DNA of 54,139 bases from an uncultured Clostridium sp. (GCA_946497905.1 CAMMMI010000001.1:1-54139), one strand, 5' to 3'. Shown: positions 8,555 through 16,059, counted from the first letter of the stretch. The notes: a model not told the origin generated them from the sequence alone. Program-made: numbers and translations.

Positions 8555-9790
8555 TTACATTTCTTCCTCTTCATCAAACCAATCAAAACCACTAGAATTA
8601 GCTTTTTTAATTGCATATTCTTTCATAGCTTGTTTTGATAAAGTTCTATATCTTCTAATTCTTATTTTAGGTCTATGATTTATTTGTGAGTTAGAAACCA
8701 TATTGCTGATAGCAATAATCCCACCAAGAATGTTATTAACCCTGTTTTCCATTTTATTTTGGAAATCTTGCTTTTCTGTTCCTCTTCCGTTTTTTTCAAT
8801 TCTTGTTTCAAGTTGTAAAATTGATTTTTCACTTCTTGTGCCACTAATTTTTGCATTTCCTTGTTCATCTGTATATTGTCCTTTAATAATCTTTCTAGTG
8901 TATCTTGTACTTTCTTTTTCATAATTGTTATATCTTCTACTATTGCTTGTTCCATTTGATATAAATCCTTTATTATCTCTGGCTCTATTAGATAATAATC
9001 CATCTTTACTATTGATGGAACTACTTGATTTTCTTGTATTATTTGATTGTTCTTTTTCAATTCTTCTAAATTCATTTTCCATTGCTCCTTTTGAATATTT
9101 TTTATCATATAATTTATTATCTCTACACTTATATCCTTCAGGCGTTGTATATGTAATGTATTTTCTTGTATCTGTCCAATTAACTTGATAACCTAACTTA
9201 TTCATTAATTTTATAAATTGCTCTTTGTTACTACTTTCTGCCAGTGATAAATCAATTGCATTTATTAACTTAAATTTCCAACTCTTACCCTGTTCAGCAA
9301 CTCTATATTCATTTCTTTTTATGTATTGTGTATTTTCTTTTTTAGGTATAACTGAAGCTCTTATCTCTAAGCACAACTTGTCTGAATAATCTTTTAAATC
9401 TTGTAAATCCTTTTTACTCATTTGAATTTTATATCCATTTTCAAATGAAACTGAATTTACAACTAAATGATTATGCAAATGTTTTTTATCAATATGTGTT
9501 GCAACTAATACCTGGTATCCATTGAATTTTTCTGCTAATCTAATACCGGTATTATGAACTTGTTCTGCAGATAAATTATCTTTTGGGGCAAATGATTGAA
9601 TAATATGAATATACTGTCTGCCATTATTCTTGTTATATAATTCTTTTGTATATAACATTTCTTCTAAACTACTTTCAGCTAAACAATCTTTTCCTGTTAT
9701 CAAATTAGCATTTGTTTTCTTGTCTTGTGTAACATAGTTTATAATTGTTTTTAAGTTTGCTTTTGAACTAATTGCTTCAATAATTGCCAT
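8555..9790 (-). CDS. MOBP-type relaxase (mobilization nuclease)
   Basis: 411 residues of the Relaxase/MobA-VirD2 family (PF03432). Tyr19 in INYVTQ is the likely nicking tyrosine. The metal-binding motif HxDxxHxHNH is seen at residues 99-108, followed by LVVNSVSF. It nicks oriT and pilots the strand during conjugation using a helper's secretion system. The N-terminus overlaps the end of the MobC-like gene by 40 nt, a usual mob-operon arrangement. From about residue 239 the protein turns S/N/R/K-rich and low in hydrophobics. That part overlaps another gene in a different frame (8680-9075). The tail is strongly acidic (DWFDEEEEM). Confidence 0.88.
   Translation of the reverse strand: MAIIEAISSKANLKTIINYVTQDKKTNANLITGKDCLAESSLEEMLYTKELYNKNNGRQYIHIIQSFAPKDNLSAEQVHNTGIRLAEKFNGYQVLVATHIDKKHLHNHLVVNSVSFENGYKIQMSKKDLQDLKDYSDKLCLEIRASVIPKKENTQYIKRNEYRVAEQGKSWKFKLINAIDLSLAESSNKEQFIKLMNKLGYQVNWTDTRKYITYTTPEGYKCRDNKLYDKKYSKGAMENEFRRIEKEQSNNTRKSSSSINSKDGLLSNRARDNKGFISNGTSNSRRYNNYEKESTRYTRKIIKGQYTDEQGNAKISGTRSEKSILQLETRIEKNGRGTEKQDFQNKMENRVNNILGGIIAISNMVSNSQINHRPKIRIRRYRTLSKQAMKEYAIKKANSSGFDWFDEEEEM
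8680..9075 (-). CDS. mob accessory protein nested in the relaxase gene, different frame
   Basis: A 131-residue frame wholly inside the relaxase gene (relaxase residues about 239-370). A perfect AAGGAG lies 8 nt before the ATG at 9075, a better site than that of an in-frame ATG at 9108. The product has a real-protein look: long charged coiled coil (residues about 40-105, LKQELKKTEEEQKSK), then one C-terminal membrane helix (TGLITFLVGLLLSAIWFL). ColE1-type plasmids also nest small mob genes (mbeB and mbeD) inside the relaxase gene, with coiled-coil or membrane products. By analogy it may tether the relaxosome at the membrane or stabilize the relaxase. No sequence family is recognised. Confidence 0.65.
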   Translation of the reverse strand: MNLEELKKNNQIIQENQVVPSIVKMDYYLIEPEIIKDLYQMEQAIVEDITIMKKKVQDTLERLLKDNIQMNKEMQKLVAQEVKNQFYNLKQELKKTEEEQKSKISKIKWKTGLITFLVGLLLSAIWFLTHK

Positions 9791-10058
9791 ATATTATTCA
9801 CTTCCATTCGCAGTTCTTTCAAGTCAACTACTGTAATTATTTTTTCATTTGCAAGTCTTGTTAATTGATTAATATTATTTCCTATTCTTCGAAGCTCACT
9901 ATCTACTTTATCTAGTCCTTTTACTATAATAATTTTATCTTTTAAACACGAACTTACAATAAATTTTGTAATTGTCATATTACATTTCTTTGCTTTTGAT
10001 TCAATTATGCTTTTTCTTTTTCAGTTAATCGTATATTTATTTTCTTATCTTTGGGCAT
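9751..10058 (-). pseudogene. MobC-like relaxosome protein, split by a -1 frameshift
   Basis: The first part, 10005-10058, starts at ATG 10058 after AGGAGG and encodes MPKDKKINIRLTEKEKA before TAA. The main part lies in the -1 frame: IIESKAKKCN is followed by the ATG at 9978 and residues ending at 9751, including LRRIGNNINQLTRLAN, the hallmark of MobC (PF05713). Joined, they give about 103 residues, the usual MobC size with an N-terminal ribbon-helix-helix-like start. The junction has A_AAA_G, which supports -1 slippage in some IS3-family elements, so recoding is possible; decay is the alternative. The site is identical in copy 2. Translation from ATG 9978 alone would give 75 residues lacking the DNA-binding start. 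Confidence 0.65.
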
Positions 10059-10098
10059 TCTATTCCTCCTCGTTTTCCCTAAAACAAATTAAAGGGGT

Positions 10099-10163
10099 TT
10101 GGGTTCTCCCAAGTTTGCAAGCTCTATTTGTAGTACTTGTACTTACAAATAGGAAGCTTGCAA
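10099..10163. other. candidate oriT upstream of mobC
   Basis: Two nested dyads sit just upstream of the mob genes: TTGGGTTCTCCCAA (10099-10112), and a long imperfect inverted repeat with outer arms TTGCAAGCT/AGCTTGCAA and inner arms CTATTTGTA/TACAAATAG (10115-10163). A dyad next to mobC and relaxase is where oriT is usually found. The nic site is not identified. Confidence 0.5.
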
Positions 10164-10180
10164 TACTATATATTTGGTAT

Positions 10181-11359
10181 TTAATTACTGTTATTCACAA
10201 AATTTAATTGGTTATTATTTAAATAAGTATTTACCTTTTCAAGTTCATTTTCTTTAAATTTATTAAACACAGATGTGTATGTATTTAAAGTTACAGTTAC
10301 ATCTTTGTGTCCCATTAATCTTTGCAAAACGACTGCTGTCATTCCTGCTTCAATACATCTTGTTCCATAAGTATGTCTTAAACAATGGGTACTAATATTT
10401 TTTGAATCTACATTTAATTCTTCTTTGAAAATTCTTTTTAGTTCTTTATTAATTGCAGATGTTCTTATATAACTATCATTATTTGTAAATATTAAATTGT
10501 GTAAATTTTCATTTGTATATTTTAATTGTTCCTCAAAAATTGGAACTAAAAAATCTGGTATAGGTAAAGTTCTATTACCTGAATACGTTTTTGTCTTATT
10601 TCCTAAAATAATGGCAAATTCTTTGTCATTTGTTAGTGTTCTCTTAACATATAAAAGTTTATTTTCTAAATCAATATTTTCTTTGCTTAATGCAAGTACT
10701 TCGCCTATTCTTAATCCCATATACATTTGTAGTAAAAATATATTTTTATATGGTTCGTTTTCTATTGAAACTTTATTCAAATATTGTGTAAATTCTTTTT
10801 GCACATTGATATTTAATGCTTCAACCACTTTTGTTTGTTTATTACTTTTAGGTTTTATAACTTCATACATTGGGTTATATGAAATGTATTTTTTTATTTC
10901 TGCTCTACGATATGCTTGTACAAATTGTTCATAAATTTTCTTGATATACGAATCACTTAAATCTTTAATAGAATTTAAAAATTCTTGAATATCATCTTTG
11001 GTTATATCCTGTATTTTCATATTTCCAATATTGCTATTTTTAATTTTATTGATAGTCCATTTTAATCTAGCATATTGACCACCTGAAATTGTATTAGATG
11101 CCAATTTTTCTTCTCTTATATCTTCCATAATTTTTACTAATTTAATTCCATTTTTTTCTATATACATGTCATTATTCATTTTATATTTAATCTCATTTAA
11201 TTTATTTATGACCTCTTTTTGAGTCTTTCCATATACTGATTTTCTAATGACTTTTCCATCTACAGATGTTCCATATATATATTGACCAATCCATCTTTTA
11301 TTTTTCTTATCTTCAAATATTGTGCCTTCGCCATTTCCTCTTCTTCTTTTTCTCTTCAT
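10181..11359 (-). CDS. int: tyrosine recombinase/integrase
   Basis: 392 residues with all catalytic residues visible: Arg217 (GLRIGEV), His325 and Arg328 (THCLRH), His351 (GHKDVT) and Tyr361 (LNTY). The N-terminal basic segment (MKRKRRRGNGEGTIFEDKKNK) is an arm-binding AP2-like domain, and residues about 70-170 are the core-binding SAM-like domain. It catalyses integration and excision at the 20-bp core downstream of tRNA-Pro. It starts 12 nt after the replication gene, with its AGGAGGT inside the end of that gene, so the two are co-transcribed. Confidence 0.93.
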   Translation of the reverse strand: MKRKRRRGNGEGTIFEDKKNKRWIGQYIYGTSVDGKVIRKSVYGKTQKEVINKLNEIKYKMNNDMYIEKNGIKLVKIMEDIREEKLASNTISGGQYARLKWTINKIKNSNIGNMKIQDITKDDIQEFLNSIKDLSDSYIKKIYEQFVQAYRRAEIKKYISYNPMYEVIKPKSNKQTKVVEALNINVQKEFTQYLNKVSIENEPYKNIFLLQMYMGLRIGEVLALSKENIDLENKLLYVKRTLTNDKEFAIILGNKTKTYSGNRTLPIPDFLVPIFEEQLKYTNENLHNLIFTNNDSYIRTSAINKELKRIFKEELNVDSKNISTHCLRHTYGTRCIEAGMTAVVLQRLMGHKDVTVTLNTYTSVFNKFKENELEKVNTYLNNNQLNFVNNSN

Positions 11360-11371
11360 AATTTTGACCTC

Positions 11372-12175
11372 CTATTTTGCAAGTTCATTAACCAAACTTG
11401 AAATATAATATTCTATTATGTTTTCGATATTTTTATTTTTTAAGATATTACCAAATACTTTTTCTAGTATAGGTAAAGTTACTTTTTCCAATAATTCTCC
11501 CTGTTTATTATCGTATAACCTTTTTACTGCCAATTGATATAGTTTTATTTGAGTTAGTACACTTTTTGGTAAGTACTCTGAGTTTTCAAAATATATTTTC
11601 TTTTGTTTAAAAATTACATTATATTTTGCTGTTTCTTTTTGAACTAAATTTGTTTTATTTAATTTTAAATTAATTAAATCTAATCCATCATTCAATCCAT
11701 TATTTTCTATATCTTCATCTATCTCTATATCTAACTCTTTATCTATATCTATCTCTTGTGGACTATTTGGTAGACATTGTCCACTTAATAATTTCTGCTT
11801 TTCTCTTTGTTCTCTTTTTTGTTTTGCCCAACCAGTTTCACTACCTACCATATTTTCAAATCCAGCTATTTTTAAACAAATTCCATCATCTGTATAAATT
11901 AAATTTAGTTTTTTAAATAGTTCCATAGCAACTATAACAGTATCTTTACTAAAATATTTAGTATCTCTTACTATTTTTTCTGGATCATAGGGAATAATCA
12001 TTTCTCCAACTCGTGATGCTAATTCTCCATTATTATTAGCAGTTTGTAGGCATAGCATTTGATACAAAACGATATACTGACAACCATCTTTTTGTGATAA
12101 TAAGAAATCTATTTCGGCTAAATTAAAGAAATCAGTTTTTAATTTTATCCAATAATATCTTTTTGTTTTTTCCAT
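11372..12175 (-). CDS. replication initiator, phage replisome organizer type
   Basis: 267 residues. The N-terminal 125 residues match the phage replisome-organizer N-terminal domain (PF09681): RYYWIKLKTDFF, then FLLSQKDGCQYIVLYQMLCLQTANNNGEL. That winged-helix domain binds the origin. The middle is an acidic repetitive linker (EIDIDKELDIEIDEDIE). The C-terminal 80 residues are helical and may recruit the helicase. Its presence suggests that the excised circle replicates. It lies in the leftward operon (HTH protein, rep, int), and a probable antisense RNA covers its leader (12249-12328). The ribosome binding site is weak (GGAAAGTGAG). Confidence 0.75.
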   Translation of the reverse strand: MEKTKRYYWIKLKTDFFNLAEIDFLLSQKDGCQYIVLYQMLCLQTANNNGELASRVGEMIIPYDPEKIVRDTKYFSKDTVIVAMELFKKLNLIYTDDGICLKIAGFENMVGSETGWAKQKREQREKQKLLSGQCLPNSPQEIDIDKELDIEIDEDIENNGLNDGLDLINLKLNKTNLVQKETAKYNVIFKQKKIYFENSEYLPKSVLTQIKLYQLAVKRLYDNKQGELLEKVTLPILEKVFGNILKNKNIENIIEYYISSLVNELAK

Positions 12176-12248
12176 AATTTACTCACTTTCCAGTATTTCT
12201 ACTTAATTTTCTATTGTTAAAAATAAGGAAAAATGATATACTATTTAT

Positions 12249-12328
12249 ATAAAGATTGCGAATATCTTTATGTGGCATTTGTGCAAAAGTCTGCTCGACA
12301 AAGTGTACTTTTGTATAAATGCTTTTTA
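12249..12328 (+). ncRNA. candidate antisense RNA against the rep leader
   Basis: A plus-strand promoter TTGTTA (12214-12219), 17 bp, TATACT (12237-12242) faces the rep mRNA. About 80 nt on, a terminator follows: GCATTT..CAAAAGT (12275-12290) pairs with ACTTTTG..AAATGC (12307-12322), then TTTTT. The RNA would be complementary to the leader between the HTH gene and rep, as with copy-control RNAs of Firmicute plasmids. Confidence 0.5.
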
Positions 12329-12334
12329 AATTTT

Positions 12335-12580
12335 TCATATAACATCAATCCTTTTTTCCATCTTCCACAGAATATAAGCAATTTTTTGTATTTTTCTTGT
12401 TTTGCCAATATTCACAGATGGAAAATCTGCACGATTAAATATTTCGTTTGTTTTGTTTTCTCCCATATACAAATCTTTTGCTACATCTTTTACAGTTAGC
12501 ATTTTAAATGGGTCATCTAAGCTCTTTATAGCTTGTTTTACTAATTCTTTCTTAAGTTCTTCACTAAAATTTTCATTCAT
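12335..12580 (-). CDS. small HTH protein, excisionase-like
   Basis: 81 residues. The core MLTVKDVAKDLYMGENKTNEIFNRADFPSVNIGKTRKI resembles the MerR/Xis-type winged helix of small excisionases and helix-turn-helix 17 proteins. It is first in the leftward operon under the operator-controlled promoter, followed by rep and int. This place fits a directionality factor or operon regulator. It starts after AAGGAGG at good spacing. The function is inferred from fold and position. Confidence 0.6.
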   Translation of the reverse strand: MNENFSEELKKELVKQAIKSLDDPFKMLTVKDVAKDLYMGENKTNEIFNRADFPSVNIGKTRKIQKIAYILWKMEKRIDVI

Positions 12581-12608
12581 AATTTTGTCCTCCTTTGAAA
12601 TTTCTATA

Positions 12609-12839
12609 ATCCATTTTGGATACTTAATAAGTAAAAAAATAAATCTTATTCATATTTTTATTTTTATAGCATACCTCCTTTCAAATTTATCTGTATCCGT
12701 TTTGGATATTTATATAATAATCCAAAATGGATATATTGTCAATACCTTTTTCAAAATTTTTTAAACTTTCTAAAACTTTTATATAAAAAATATTTAATTT
12801 TCAACGATTATTGACTTTCCAAAATGGATATGATAAAAT
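12609..12839. promoter_or_regulatory. divergent promoters with four palindromic operators
   Basis: Four 13-bp dyads of the type ATCCANNNTGGAT: 12609-12621, 12695-12707 (one mismatch), 12720-12732 and 12817-12829 (one mismatch). The third exactly fills the spacer of a leftward promoter (TTGACA 12742-12737, 17 bp, TATTAT 12719-12714). The fourth lies in the spacer of a rightward promoter (TTGACT 12811-12816, 17 bp, TAAAAT 12834-12839) for the repressor gene. Binding by the repressor at 12870 would silence excision, replication and transfer genes and regulate its own gene. Confidence 0.75.
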
Positions 12840-12869
12840 TTAAACATAAATTGAGAAGGAGAAAAAATT

Positions 12870-13619
12870 ATGACAAATGGCGAAAGAATAAAGTATTTAA
12901 GAGAAAAAAATGGATTTACTCAAAAAGATATTGCTACAAGATTAGGAGTAGAACCTGCAGCAATATCAAAATATGAATTAGATATGAGAGAGCCAAATAT
13001 AGAAGCAATAAAAAAACTAGCTACAATTTTTAATGTTTCAATAGATTATTTACTTGGAAGAACACCAGATGTTTTTGTAGATGAAACAAATAGAGATACA
13101 CTTGATATATCTGCTATTAAAGACAAATATAACTTTACAAAAAAGAGAATGGATAAAGTAAAAGAAATCTATAAAAATGATACTACACTAAGCACAGCAA
13201 TAAACGAATTATGTTGTGGTGTAGGAAAAACTACTTTTGGACAAACTATAACAAATACAAATATTTCAATGCTAGAAATAGAAAGCATGTTTAATGATTT
13301 TGAAAACAGCAAAGATCCTAAACCACAAATTATAATGAAAGTTAAAAATTTAGAAAATAGTATTATAATTGTTGAGATTGATTCTTTTGATGATGAAGAA
13401 ATGCCACTTGATGCAACTGATAGAATTGCTTTATATACTACAAAATTATCACAAAAATATAATGTGCTTGGTTTAGTAATGACAATTGATAAAGATGAAA
13501 ATTGTAAAATTATAGATGCTATATATCAAAAAAATAAAGATACTTATTATACTCAATTACATTTGCCTAAAACAGTATTAACTGCTGGAGAGTATATTGA
13601 TATAATGAGTAGATTATAG
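12870..13619 (+). CDS. XRE-family repressor of the element
   Basis: 249 residues. Residues 1-65 are a classic Cro/cI HTH (IKYLREKNGFTQKDIATRLGVEPAAISKYELDMREPN, then FNVSIDYLLGRTP). The remaining 180 residues form an unfamiliar domain without the Ser-Lys peptidase motif of LexA/cI, so induction is not by RecA-stimulated self-cleavage in the usual way. It is transcribed away from the HTH-rep-int operon across an operator-rich region, and sits 16 nt ahead of the Schlafen/AlbA protein. It is the probable master switch of the element. Confidence 0.85.
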   Translation: MTNGERIKYLREKNGFTQKDIATRLGVEPAAISKYELDMREPNIEAIKKLATIFNVSIDYLLGRTPDVFVDETNRDTLDISAIKDKYNFTKKRMDKVKEIYKNDTTLSTAINELCCGVGKTTFGQTITNTNISMLEIESMFNDFENSKDPKPQIIMKVKNLENSIIIVEIDSFDDEEMPLDATDRIALYTTKLSQKYNVLGLVMTIDKDENCKIIDAIYQKNKDTYYTQLHLPKTVLTAGEYIDIMSRL

Positions 13620-13635
13620 GAAGGAGTAAATCTTA

Positions 13636-15312
13636 ATGGAAGATTCAGAACTTAAACAAATATTATTTTCATTATTAAAAAATGATGAAAATGAGTGTAT
13701 AGAATATAAAGAAGCAAATAATAGTTTTGATTTTGAAAAACTCGGAAAATATTTTTCTGCATTGAGTAATGCTGCTAACTTGGTTGGAAAGCAATATTCA
13801 TGGTTAATCTTTGGAATTAAAGATAAAACTCACGAGTTTGTTAATACTAAATATAGAAACAATGGAAATTTGAATAAGTTAAAAAAAGAAATTACAAAAG
13901 GAACTAACGATGGAATTACTTTTTTGGATATTTTTGAATTATTTGTAGAAGATAATAAAAGAGTAATAATGTTTAAAATACCAGCAGCTATGGGAATTCC
14001 CACAACATGGAGAGGATTTGCTTATGATAGAAATGATGAGGATTTAGTCCCTTTAAATCAAATGAAATCTGATCAAATTAAGTCAACAATGAATTTCGAT
14101 TGGTCAAGACAGATTATAGAAAGTTTGACAGTAGATGATTTAGACAAAGAAGCCATTTTAAAAGCAAGAGAACAATTTAAAAAGAAAAATGAAGATAAAG
14201 AAATTGCTAAAGAAGTGGATAATATGGATGATATTACATTTCTAAATAAAGCGAAGGTTTTATTAAATGGTAAAGTGACTCGTACAGCTTTACTATTACT
14301 TGGAAAAGAAGAAAATAGTTATTTGTTTGAAGATTTTATTCCGCAAATAACGTGGAAATTACAAGAGAATGGAGAAATTTTAGATTATGAACACTTTACA
14401 ATTCCATTTTTAGTAAATGTTGAAAAAGCAAAAAATAAAATTAGAAATTTAAGATATAGATATATGGTTAATGAAATAACATTATTTCCCAACGAAGTGG
14501 ATCAATATGATAATTATACTTTAAGAGAGTTATTAAACAATGCAATCGCTCATCAAGATTACAGAAAACATGGTAGAATAAATATATTAGAAATGAAAGA
14601 AAAATTAATTTTTATAAATGAAGGAAGTTTTATTCCTCAAAATGTTGACAAATTTTTACTAGATGAAAGTTATGTTCCTCCATATTATAGAAATCCGTTT
14701 TTAGCAAATGCTATGGTTAATTTAAATATGATTGATACTGCTGGAAGTGGCATAAGAAGAGTATTTAATAATCAAAAGCAAAAATTCTTTCCTATGCCAG
14801 ACTATGATTTATCAGTAGAGGGAAGAGTAAAAGTAACTTTGTATGGAAAAATATTAGATGAAAAATATACAAAAATGCTTTTTGAAAAAACTGATTTAGA
14901 TATTGGTATTGTAATGCTTTTAGATAGAGTTCAAAAAGGAATACATATAGCAAAGCAGGAGTCTGATTTATTAAAAAAAGAAAAATTAGTAGAAGGAAGA
15001 TATCCAAACTTATATATTTCTAAAGAAATTTCAGAAATAACAGATGAAAAAGCAAAATATATAAAAAATCGTGGATTAAGTAATGATATGTATAAACAAA
15101 TGATAGTAGAATTGATAAAGACATATGGTAAAGCAACAAGAAATGAAATAAATGATTTGTTACTTGATAAAATGCCAGAATTCTTATCTGAAGATAAGAA
15201 AAAAAGAAGGATTAAATATTTATTAATTGAATGTTTGCAAAATAAAGAGAAAAAAATAAAAAATATTGGAAGTCGTACAAATTCTATATGGGTTTTAAAT
15301 AAAGATGATTAA
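13636..15312 (+). CDS. Schlafen/AlbA_2 and GHKL ATPase domain protein
   Basis: 558 residues. The N-terminal part (about 15-135, ECIEYKEANN and GIPTTWRGFAYDR) is an AlbA_2/Schlafen AAA_4 domain. The centre is a GHKL-type ATPase related to the RecG-like C-terminal family (PF13749): LRELLNNAIAHQDYR at 297-310, INEGSF at 328, and NMIDTAGSGIRRVF near 370. The tail is winged-helix-like (TRNEINDLLLDKM). Such proteins are annotated as transcriptional regulators or ATP-binding proteins, and many are found on mobile elements and near defence genes. It is co-transcribed with the repressor (16 nt apart, GGAAGGAG), so it is expressed in the lysogen-like state, which suits a defence, exclusion or regulatory role. 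Confidence 0.75.
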   Translation: MEDSELKQILFSLLKNDENECIEYKEANNSFDFEKLGKYFSALSNAANLVGKQYSWLIFGIKDKTHEFVNTKYRNNGNLNKLKKEITKGTNDGITFLDIFELFVEDNKRVIMFKIPAAMGIPTTWRGFAYDRNDEDLVPLNQMKSDQIKSTMNFDWSRQIIESLTVDDLDKEAILKAREQFKKKNEDKEIAKEVDNMDDITFLNKAKVLLNGKVTRTALLLLGKEENSYLFEDFIPQITWKLQENGEILDYEHFTIPFLVNVEKAKNKIRNLRYRYMVNEITLFPNEVDQYDNYTLRELLNNAIAHQDYRKHGRINILEMKEKLIFINEGSFIPQNVDKFLLDESYVPPYYRNPFLANAMVNLNMIDTAGSGIRRVFNNQKQKFFPMPDYDLSVEGRVKVTLYGKILDEKYTKMLFEKTDLDIGIVMLLDRVQKGIHIAKQESDLLKKEKLVEGRYPNLYISKEISEITDEKAKYIKNRGLSNDMYKQMIVELIKTYGKATRNEINDLLLDKMPEFLSEDKKKRRIKYLLIECLQNKEKKIKNIGSRTNSIWVLNKDD

Positions 15313-15345
15313 ATATTTAAAATTTTCTAATTTTAAAAAATGATT

Positions 15346-15536
15346 GGCCGAAATTCAAAAAAATCCGGCCGAATTCTAAAAATATTCGGCCGAATTCCGG
15401 ACAAAAATCAGCCGAAATTCAAAAAAATCCGGCCGAATTCTAAAAATATTCGGCCGAATTCCGGGCGAATATCGGCCAAAATTCAAAAAAGTCCGGCTGA
15501 ATTCTAAAAATATTCGGCCGAATTCTAAGCAGAAAT
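15346..15536. repeat. iteron cluster, 3 x 64 bp made of nine ~21-bp repeats
   Basis: GCCG(A)AATTC units recur every 21-22 bp and the pattern repeats every 64 bp (starts 15347, 15411, 15475). Many units contain the palindrome ATTCGGCCGAAT. The GC-rich CGGCCG islands stand out from the AT-rich surroundings. Helically phased repeats of this size are typical of replication origins or partition sites. The initiator gene at 11372 is the natural binding partner. Confidence 0.7.
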
Positions 15537-15606
15537 TAATAAATTTAAAATTACAAATTTTGTAAAATCATAAATAAGCTTATGATATATTTTTCAATAT
15601 CCACAA

Positions 15607-15798
15607 TTAATTATTTTTAGTAAGTATTTCTTCTTCATATCCATCATCATATACCCAATGTATGTATTTAAAATCTCCACCAATTCTTGTATATTCATTT
15701 CCACCATCAATTGAACATGCCCCACATTTACATTTTTTATAATCGTGAACACTTAAAGATTCAATTATATCATTACATTTTAAGCATCTAATTTTCAT
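15607..15798 (-). CDS. small zinc-ribbon-like protein
   Basis: 63 residues with CxxC (RCLKCND) and CxCGxC (KCKCGAC) pairs that could hold one zinc, followed by SIDGGNEYTRIGGD and a hydrophilic tail. It resembles short conserved proteins of phages and mobile elements (DUF7695-like, from memory). It starts after AGAGGTGG. It lies alone between the iterons and the right end. Its function is unknown. Confidence 0.6.
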   Translation of the reverse strand: MKIRCLKCNDIIESLSVHDYKKCKCGACSIDGGNEYTRIGGDFKYIHWVYDDGYEEEILTKNN

Positions 15799-15867
15799 AA
15801 TTTTTCCACCTCTTATAGCTTTTCTTTAAGACAATTATACAAACATTTAAAAAATTTTTCAATAAAA

Positions 15868-15898
15868 TTCATTCAACTGCATTCAAACTACATTCAAA
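15868..15898. promoter_or_regulatory. right arm-type integrase sites
   Basis: Three direct repeats, TTCATTCAAC (15868), TGCATTCAAA (15878) and TACATTCAAA (15889), spaced 10-11 bp, match those at the left end (6436-6490). Confidence 0.6.
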
Positions 15899-15949
15899 AA
15901 ATGTCGAATTGCTAGAAAATAGGTAATTCTCAAAAGTAAATTCTCCTCA

Positions 15950-16017
15950 CCTCGACCAGAAAAAGGAGCTTTTTACAAGCTCCTTAAATTGTTTTTAGGC
16001 TATTTTAAGCCTTTTTT
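15950..16017. other. internal att junction between the two copies (attP-like)
   Basis: It starts with a 15-bp copy of the tRNA-Pro 3' end (15950-15964), then the element-type hairpin (15963-15985), then the 20-bp core (15998-16017). Both flanks are element sequence, so this junction has the sequence expected for attP of the excised circle. Confidence 0.75.
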
Positions 16018-16059
16018 CTTTTCTCAAACTTTTTCAAAATTTCTCTATATTTGTGTTAC

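Larger units (their letters stand above)
6374..15997. mobile_element. integrative and mobilizable element, copy 1 (9,624 bp)
   Basis: This unit is repeated head to tail at 15998-25621 with a period of exactly 9,624 bp, and all encoded proteins have the same translation in both. It is bounded by a 20-bp core at 6374, 15998 and 25622. It contains the modules of an IME: integrase, small HTH protein, relaxase, MobC-like gene, candidate oriT, replication protein, iterons, repressor and cargo. No type IV secretion genes are present, so transfer would need a helper. The site downstream of tRNA-Pro and the tRNA 3'-end copy at its right end are typical of tyrosine-recombinase elements. Confidence 0.9.

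Noticed and set aside
8165..8638. 157-residue plus-strand frame across the ABC and relaxase gene ends
   Set aside because: It spans two minus-strand genes and their promoter region, with no ribosome binding site.
10007..10207. 66-residue plus-strand frame over the candidate oriT
   Set aside because: No start signal; it overlaps the MobC start and dyads on the other strand.
15346..15536. CRISPR array
   Set aside because: The repeats are contiguous 21-22-bp units without unique spacers and no cas gene is near; they are iterons.
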